Source: Fidelibacterota bacterium
GTDB taxonomy: Bacteria; Fidelibacterota; UBA2242; B5-G15
DNA length: 10,576 nucleotides
Assembly (NCBI GenBank): GCA_003645825.1
Contig: QNCQ01000041.1
Coordinates: 1-10,576, forward strand
Reading direction: 5' to 3'
The position numbers and the translations under genes were made by a program. Positions 5,976-10,576 of the stretch are shown here, in pieces; within the stretch, counting starts at the first letter, position 1; each line of letters opens with the position of its first letter. The notes under the pieces were generated by a model. The model did not search any database. It was not told where the DNA came from and saw only the letters and a program-made list of their open reading frames with translations.

Positions 5976-7130
5976 TTAGGGTATTGTTTCGATTTTCTCG
6001 TTGTAGATGATTCCCTTTTCCCTTAACTCGCCCAGCATGAATTTGACACAGTCAGGATATTTGCCAATGAATTCTGGCGATGATATACCAATTCTGTTGT
6101 ATAGACCATCTGTAACCATCCTAAGAGCAATGGTAGCTGTATACCCGGTTGTTCTTGCCATAGAGTGAGTTTGGGTAGCTTCGTCATATTGGTCGAATAG
6201 GTCGTAAGTATAACGAATCCTTTTTCCCTCTTTTTCTCCTTCTATTATGATCCGCATTATTGTAAAATCAGCTTCGCCCTCTCTAAGAAGCCATTTGGTG
6301 GATAGAATTTTTGATGTAAAATCTATTGGTCTGGTTTTACTCCCGTTTATTTCTATTTCCTGTTTACTAAAAAATCCAGTCTCTCTTAACATAGCCATTT
6401 TTTCGGAGTGGCCGGGATATCTTAATGTTTTTTCTTTCATGTTTCTAGCGTTGATTGTTTTTAAAAGAGTTCTAAGTCCATCGGTGTTAAATGCTTCAAG
6501 TGTTCCGATTCCTTTGAAGTTGATATATTCTTTTTCTGAAAGTGCTGGTTTTATAACAAGTACGCCGTTTTCTATATGCCGAGCTGGACGTATATATTCT
6601 TCAATGACATCCATCGGAGAAAAGACAGCTTTATATTCGTAAGGCCATTCCCGTACTTGAGGAAGTCCTCCAACTAGGATGATTACATTCTCTGTTTTAT
6701 CTAATAGTTCGTGGACGTATCCGATTAAGATATTGCTCATTCCCGGTGATACCCCACAATCTACAAGGGCAATGACGTTGTTCTTTCTGGCTAATTCATC
6801 TAATGAGAAAGGATCTTCTTCGAAAAAAGAGATATCGACCACATTTTTTCCTATTTTAATTGCTGCCTCTAAGGCTTTGAAACCTATGCATCCAGGTAGA
6901 GCATTTATTACGAAGTTACAGTCCTGAATTACAGACTCTACATTTTTGGGTTTTGATAGGTCTGTTTGTATGGTGTTGATTGGATAGTTTTTGAGTTTGT
7001 TTAAAGCGGCATCGCTTATATCGACAGTAGTAACCTGATAACGAGGATCTCCTGCAAGGTCAATGGCCATGGGTGCTCCCACCAGGCCTGCACCGAGTAT
7101 AGTTACTTTTATTTTCTTGTTTCTGTGCAT
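5976..7130 (-). CDS. Saccharopine dehydrogenase-family NAD(P)-dependent oxidoreductase
   Basis: This is a 384-residue cytosolic enzyme of the saccharopine/lysine dehydrogenase family, whose members form or cleave secondary amines of lysine metabolism or oxidise lysine. Residues 7-40 are a Rossmann nucleotide-binding unit: GAGLVG at 13-18, with aspartate 37 at the end of strand 2, which suggests NAD rather than NADP. NALPG at 76-80 and DCGVSPGMSN at 124-133 are family-type segments. The C-terminal catalytic/dimerisation part includes GGLPQVREWP and a YKAVFSP element. Length fits stand-alone saccharopine reductases or lysine 6-dehydrogenases; the sequence alone does not decide the substrate. 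The start at 7128-7130 is chosen because a strong Shine-Dalgarno lies just upstream. A longer frame begins 16 codons earlier, but its first residues are low in similarity to the family. The gene stands alone, divergent from the str operon. Confidence 0.82.
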   Translation of the reverse strand: MHRNKKIKVTILGAGLVGAPMAIDLAGDPRYQVTTVDISDAALNKLKNYPINTIQTDLSKPKNVESVIQDCNFVINALPGCIGFKALEAAIKIGKNVVDISFFEEDPFSLDELARKNNVIALVDCGVSPGMSNILIGYVHELLDKTENVIILVGGLPQVREWPYEYKAVFSPMDVIEEYIRPARHIENGVLVIKPALSEKEYINFKGIGTLEAFNTDGLRTLLKTINARNMKEKTLRYPGHSEKMAMLRETGFFSKQEIEINGSKTRPIDFTSKILSTKWLLREGEADFTIMRIIIEGEKEGKRIRYTYDLFDQYDEATQTHSMARTTGYTATIALRMVTDGLYNRIGISSPEFIGKYPDCVKFMLGELREKGIIYNEKIETIP

Positions 7131-7134
7131 GATT

Positions 7135-7141
7135 CCCTCCC
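7135..7141 (-). promoter_or_regulatory. Ribosome-binding site that fixes the start of the saccharopine dehydrogenase-family gene
   Basis: On the minus strand GGGAGGG is followed by 4 bases and then ATG at 7128-7130. This near-ideal Shine-Dalgarno lies inside the longer open frame (to 7178) and argues that the first 16 codons of that frame are not translated. Confidence 0.75.
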
Positions 7142-7346
7142 TATTGACATTTACATTAGCAACGAATAGAGTTTCCACACTAAGATATTTACTTTTTTAT
7201 TATGCCTGAATCTGGTTTGCTCGAGATGTTTGGTATTCGACATATCTATCATCAGTAGGGAAATTAGTGTATTCAAAGCAAATTGGTAAGAATTTTTAGT
7301 AAAGGTGAAATGGTTCCGAGGTTTGTTTTTTTGTCTGGTTTGATTT

Positions 7347-7375
7347 TTGTTAAGCTCTGTTTCTGGTGTTATATT
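7347..7375 (+). promoter_or_regulatory. Probable promoter of the str operon
   Basis: TTGTTA (7347-7352) and TATATT (7370-7375) are spaced by 17 bases and resemble sigma-70 -35 and -10 elements. Transcription would begin near 7382, giving a leader of about 110 bases before rpsL. The leader contains the direct repeat TTTCGCTTG (7382-7390 and 7404-7412) and an AT-rich hairpin. From 7142 to 7346 I see no gene and no other clear signal. Confidence 0.55.
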
Positions 7376-7420
7376 GCATGGTTTCGCTTGTTATATCTAT
7401 AGATTTCGCTTGCGCTCGTT

Positions 7421-7460
7421 AAAAAACTATTGCTTAAAAATTTAAGAAATAGTATTTTTT
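7421..7460 (+). promoter_or_regulatory. AT-rich hairpin with T-run in the rpsL leader, possible attenuator
   Basis: ACTATT (7426-7431) pairs with AATAGT (7448-7453). After one G-A mismatch, CTTAA (7433-7437) pairs with TTAAG (7442-7446), leaving a 4-base loop. AAAAA (7421-7425) can extend the stem against the T-run (7455-7460) past one bulged A. The hairpin ends 33 bases before the rpsL start. A hairpin followed by Ts resembles an intrinsic terminator, but with only three G-C-containing positions it would be weak. It could be an attenuator, an RNA-stability element or a structure without function. Confidence 0.4.
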
Positions 7461-7493
7461 CAGGCTTTTTAATTCAAAATAGCTGGAGAGAGT

Positions 7494-7868
7494 ATGCCAA
7501 CTATCAATCAACTGGTACGGAAGAAGAGGAAGCAGGTTGTAAAGAAATCAAAATCGCCGGCGTTGCAGGGTAACCCTCAAAAAAGAGGTGTATGTACCAG
7601 AGTATACACTACAACGCCGAAGAAACCTAACTCTGCGCTGAGGAAGGTGGCCAAAGTGAGATTAACGAACGGATATGAGGTTATTGCTTATATACCTGGG
7701 GAAGGACATAACCTGCAAGAGCACTCGATTGTACTGGTTGAAGGTGGTAGAGTAAAAGATTTGCCGGGTGTTCGCTATCATATTATAAGAGGGACACTGG
7801 ATGCTGCTGGTGTTGAAGATAGGAAAAATAGCAGGTCAAGGTATGGAACCAAACGTCCTAAAAAGTAA
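7494..7868 (+). CDS. rpsL: 30S ribosomal protein S12
   Basis: S12 sits at the decoding centre of the 30S subunit and helps control accuracy. The 124-residue length and the sequence are typical: MPTINQLVRKKR at the start, TTPKKPNSALRKV at 40-52, GHNLQEHS, and GGRVKDLPGVRYH, which holds the conserved aspartate that RimO methylthiolates in many bacteria. The two lysines where streptomycin-resistance substitutions classically arise are both wild type (Lys43 in the PKKPNS motif, and the lysine of RVKDLPG). GGAG at 7485-7488 is placed 5 bases before the ATG. It is the first gene of the str operon; rpsG begins 13 bases after its stop. Confidence 0.98.
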   Translation: MPTINQLVRKKRKQVVKKSKSPALQGNPQKRGVCTRVYTTTPKKPNSALRKVAKVRLTNGYEVIAYIPGEGHNLQEHSIVLVEGGRVKDLPGVRYHIIRGTLDAAGVEDRKNSRSRYGTKRPKK

Positions 7869-7881
7869 GGGGTTGTAAGCT

Positions 7882-8349
7882 ATGCCGAGGAGAAAGAAGG
7901 TTAAAGAGAGAGAAATAGATCCCGATCCAGTTTATGGTGATAAGAAGGTTGCAAAGTTTATAAACTATATAATGAGGCGGGGAAAAAAGTCTGTTGCAGA
8001 GAAGATATTTTATAATGCGATGGAGATAATCGAGAAGAAAACAGGTAAAAAGGGAATAGATGTTTTTCGCAAGGCTATAGAGAATGTTTCGCCTGTGATG
8101 GAGGTGAAATCTAGAAGGATTGGTGGTGCTACCTATCAGGTTCCTGTGGAAGTGCCGGAAAAGAGAAGATTCTTTTTGGCATCAAAATGGATAATAATGT
8201 TTGCGAAAGCAAGAAAAGGTAAACCGATGGCGGAAAAGCTGGCAGAAGAGTTGATTGCTGCGTCCAAAGGCGAAGGAGCTTCAATTAAGAAGCGTGATGA
8301 TACCCATAGGATGGCTGAAGCCAATAAAGCATTTGCTCATTTTAGGTAG
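7882..8349 (+). CDS. rpsG: 30S ribosomal protein S7
   Basis: S7 binds the 3' major domain of 16S rRNA, nucleates assembly of the 30S head and lies near the E and P sites. The 155 residues are of standard length. The start MPRRKKVKEREI, the segment YIMRRGKKSVAEKIFYNAM near residues 30-48, the KSRRIGGATYQVPVEV region near 76-91, and the ending MAEANKAFAHFR are all typical. A purine-rich ribosome-binding site (AAGGGG) overlaps the rpsL stop. In E. coli S7 is also the translational repressor of this operon, acting between rpsL and rpsG. Here that gap is only 13 bases, too short for the E. coli-type site, so the same control is unlikely in that form. Confidence 0.98.
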   Translation: MPRRKKVKEREIDPDPVYGDKKVAKFINYIMRRGKKSVAEKIFYNAMEIIEKKTGKKGIDVFRKAIENVSPVMEVKSRRIGGATYQVPVEVPEKRRFFLASKWIIMFAKARKGKPMAEKLAEELIAASKGEGASIKKRDDTHRMAEANKAFAHFR

Positions 8350-8365
8350 TTGAAGAGATTTTGTT

Positions 8366-10456
8366 ATGAAGGAAGATCTGTTACGGAAGTTCAGAAATAT
8401 AGGTATAATGGCTCACATAGACGCGGGGAAGACCACAACCACTGAGAGGATACTCTATTATACTGGGAAGATACATAGAATGGGCGAAGTTCATGAGGGC
8501 TCTGCTACTATGGACTGGATGCAGCAGGAGAAGGAGAGAGGGATTACTATCACTTCTGCTGCTACAGTCTGTTTTTGGAAGGATCACCGAATTAATATAA
8601 TAGATACTCCAGGGCACGTTGATTTTACTGCTGAAGTTGAGCGCTCTTTGAGGGTTTTGGATGGTGCGATAGCGGTTTTCTGTGGGGTTGGTGGGGTAGA
8701 ACCACAGAGCGAGACTGTATGGCGTCAGGCAGATAAATTTAACGTCCCGAGGATAGCGTTTGTAAATAAGATGGACCGTAACGGGTCCGATTTTTATAAT
8801 GTTCTCGACATGATGAAGGAGAGATTGTCCACGGAACCAGTTCCGATAAATATTCCAGATGGAAGTGGGGATAAATTTTCTGGTATCATAGATCTGATTA
8901 AAATGAAAAAAGTGGTATTTGATGAATCCTTGCTCGGAGCTAAGTATGATTATGTGGATATTCCTAGGGATTTAGAGAAAACCGCTGAAAAATACAGGCA
9001 GAAGCTGATAGATTCGGCTGCTTTATTTGATGATTTAATACTTGAGAAATTTTTAAATGGTGATGAGATAAGTGAAGATGAATTGATAAAGGCGATAAGA
9101 AAAGGAGTGCTTTCCGGGAAGATAGTTCCGGTCTTATGTGGTTCTGCTCTAAAGAACAAAGGGATTCAGCAGTTACTGGATGCTATAGTTTATTTTCTGC
9201 CTTCTCCGCTTGATATTCCTCCTGTGCAGGGGGTTAATCTTAAGGGTACTCCAATTGAGAGGAAACCTCTGGATTCTGAACCTTTTTCCGGTTTGATATT
9301 TAAGGTTCAATCTGATCCGCATGTTGGAAGGCTTTGCTACATCAGAGTGTATTCTGGAGTGGTGAAGAAAGGTGATATGGTTTTGAATTCTGTGCTGGGT
9401 AAAAAAGAGCGGATATTAAGGATAATGCTTATGCACGCAAACAGGAGGCAGGATGTTCCTGAGTTAACTGCAGGAGAAATAGGTGCTGTTATTGGGCCTA
9501 AAGTTAGTTATACCGGGCATACATTATGCAGTTCGAAGAGCCCTATTATTTTGGAGTCTTTAAAGTTTCCTGAACCAGTGATTTCAATCGCTATAGAGCC
9601 GAAATCTCCGGCTGATTCGAACAATCTGGATACTGCTCTTAAACGTTTGGTTGATGAGGATCCAACCTTTAAGATTACTAAGGATGAAGAGACCGGTCAG
9701 ACGATTGTCTCAGGGATGGGCGAGTTGCATCTTGAAATTCTTGTCGATAGACTCCAGAGAGAATTTGGCGTTAATGCACATGTTGGGAAGCCCCAGGTTT
9801 CATATAGAGAGACCGTGTCCAGGAAAGCAGAGGGCCGTGGTGTTTTTCATAAAGTAATTGCCGGAAAGAGTCACTATGCTGGGGTTAAGGTTGTAGTTGA
9901 GCCCGATAGGGAGCTAAGTGGTAACCTTATTTTAAATGAGCTTGGGGATGGAGTTTTGCCCGATGTTTTTGTTAAATCGCTTGAGAAAGGAATAAAAAAT
10001 AGGCTTGCCAGTGGATATTTAGCAGGTTATCCTGTTCAACAAGTTAAGGTTAGTATTGTTGATGCTGAATATAAGGAAGAAGAGGCTTCTGAGATGGCGT
10101 ATGAAGTAGCGGGAAGCTATGCCATTGAGAATGCGCTTAAAAATGGAGAGCCGGTTTTGCTGGAGCCGATAATGTCGCTTGAAGTAGTGGTGCCTGAGGA
10201 ATATTTGGGAGATGTAATTAATGACTTAAATGTGAGGAAAGCGCATATTGTAGAGATAGGTAAAAGGAAAGAATTGAATGTAGTGGATGCTACGGTTCCT
10301 CTAAGGAGAGTTTTTGGATATGCGACCGATATAAGGTCGCTTACTCAAGGAAGAGCAAGTTTTACCTTAAAGTTTTCTCACTATGATGTGTGTGATCAGG
10401 AAGTGCAAAAGGAGATAATGAGTAAAAGTCTGGGCTATGTCCCTGAAATGGTATAA
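8366..10456 (+). CDS. fusA: Elongation factor G, with divergent domain IV tip loops
   Basis: EF-G is the GTPase that drives tRNA-mRNA translocation and, with RRF, ribosome recycling. The 696-residue length is normal. G-domain motifs are intact: AHIDAGKT at 16-23, DTPGH at 80-84, NKMD at 134-137 and GSA at 259-261. Domain II (about 300-400), domain III (about 405-480) and domain V (about 600-680, including GYATDIRSLTQGRA) also look standard. Domain IV is unusual. The usual SGGRGQYGHV loop is replaced by VIAGKSHYAGV at 497-507, and the usual YHDVDSSE tip loop by YKEEEASE at 569-576, putting lysine 570 where E. coli EF-G has His583. The Shine-Dalgarno is weak (GAAGAGA). Position between rpsG and tuf supports it as the main EF-G. 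It ends in two consecutive TAA codons. Confidence 0.96.
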   Translation: MKEDLLRKFRNIGIMAHIDAGKTTTTERILYYTGKIHRMGEVHEGSATMDWMQQEKERGITITSAATVCFWKDHRINIIDTPGHVDFTAEVERSLRVLDGAIAVFCGVGGVEPQSETVWRQADKFNVPRIAFVNKMDRNGSDFYNVLDMMKERLSTEPVPINIPDGSGDKFSGIIDLIKMKKVVFDESLLGAKYDYVDIPRDLEKTAEKYRQKLIDSAALFDDLILEKFLNGDEISEDELIKAIRKGVLSGKIVPVLCGSALKNKGIQQLLDAIVYFLPSPLDIPPVQGVNLKGTPIERKPLDSEPFSGLIFKVQSDPHVGRLCYIRVYSGVVKKGDMVLNSVLGKKERILRIMLMHANRRQDVPELTAGEIGAVIGPKVSYTGHTLCSSKSPIILESLKFPEPVISIAIEPKSPADSNNLDTALKRLVDEDPTFKITKDEETGQTIVSGMGELHLEILVDRLQREFGVNAHVGKPQVSYRETVSRKAEGRGVFHKVIAGKSHYAGVKVVVEPDRELSGNLILNELGDGVLPDVFVKSLEKGIKNRLASGYLAGYPVQQVKVSIVDAEYKEEEASEMAYEVAGSYAIENALKNGEPVLLEPIMSLEVVVPEEYLGDVINDLNVRKAHIVEIGKRKELNVVDATVPLRRVFGYATDIRSLTQGRASFTLKFSHYDVCDQEVQKEIMSKSLGYVPEMV

Positions 10457-10474
10457 TAAAGAGGGAGAGGAGAG

Positions 10475-10576
10475 ATGTCTAAGGAGAGGTTTGAGAGGAA
10501 GAAGCCGCATGTAAATGTAGGGACGATAGGTCATGTAGATCATGGTAAGACGACGTTGACGGCGGCGATGACGTTG
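10475..10576 (+). CDS. tuf: Elongation factor Tu, N-terminal fragment (cut by window edge)
   Basis: EF-Tu carries aminoacyl-tRNA to the ribosomal A site as a GTP complex. Only the first 34 codons are present. They read MSKERFERKKPHVNVGTI, then GHVDHGKT at 19-26, which is the P-loop, and they are nearly the same as in well-known EF-Tu proteins. A long purine-rich ribosome-binding site (GAGGGAGAGGAGAG) lies directly before the ATG. The gene follows fusA by 18 bases, in the usual str-operon order. Confidence 0.97.
   Translation, partial: MSKERFERKKPHVNVGTIGHVDHGKTTLTAAMTL

Noticed and set aside
5715..5978. Read-through or frameshift extension of the saccharopine dehydrogenase-family gene into the 77-codon frame
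   Set aside because: The frames are the same, but the gene's own TAA is followed by three more in-frame stops before 5948, and the enzyme already has a family-typical length.
7131..7178. Start of the saccharopine dehydrogenase-family gene 16 codons further upstream
   Set aside because: A strong GGGAGGG ribosome-binding site lies inside this extension, right before the inner ATG, and the extra residues do not belong to the Rossmann fold.
1..10576. Defence system, CRISPR array, transposon, prophage or other novel cassette
   Set aside because: No tandem repeat-spacer pattern, transposase, integrase, phage gene or terminal repeat pair was seen; the genes are recognisable housekeeping families in tight, coherent operons.

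Overview
The window is AT-rich bacterial chromosome dominated by housekeeping genes. The encoded protein set, especially a secreted protein with a C-terminal tail of the type IX secretion (T9SS, type A) kind beside a DUF512/Der pair, fits a deep-branching or uncultured lineage near the FCB (Bacteroidetes-like) bacteria, for example one of the candidate phyla in that area. This placement is inference from gene content; no 16S gene is present.

Layout. (1) 1-165, plus: the 3' end of a LacI-family repressor gene. (2) 166-624: no protein gene, but a terminator-like hairpin, a good sigma-70-type promoter and a structured RNA that I identify as 6S RNA. (3) 625-5463, minus: four tightly packed genes, transcribed in the order DUF512 radical-SAM protein, GTPase Der, secreted T9SS-tailed metalloprotease, YigZ-family protein. 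The genes overlap, abut or are 2 bases apart, so this is almost certainly one operon. A tRNA-Gly(CCC) on the same strand lies 64 bases upstream of it. (4) 5599-5975: a non-genic gap that contains a protein-like open frame of 77 codons without a start codon, probably a gene remnant. (5) 5976-7130, minus: a saccharopine dehydrogenase-family oxidoreductase. (6) 7131-7493: divergent intergenic region with the likely promoter of the str operon and an AT-rich hairpin in its leader. (7) 7494-10576, plus: the classic str operon rpsL-rpsG-fusA-tuf, with tuf cut off by the window edge.

How it works together. Most of the window serves translation and growth control: ribosomal proteins S12 and S7, elongation factors G and Tu, a glycine tRNA, the ribosome-assembly GTPase Der and the RNA-polymerase regulator 6S RNA. 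I do not see a defence system, mobile element, CRISPR array or novel gene cassette. The points most worth a second look are the 6S RNA in a probably little-studied lineage, an EF-G whose two domain IV tip loops both depart from the usual sequence, the coding-like remnant at 5715-5948, and the hairpin in the rpsL leader.
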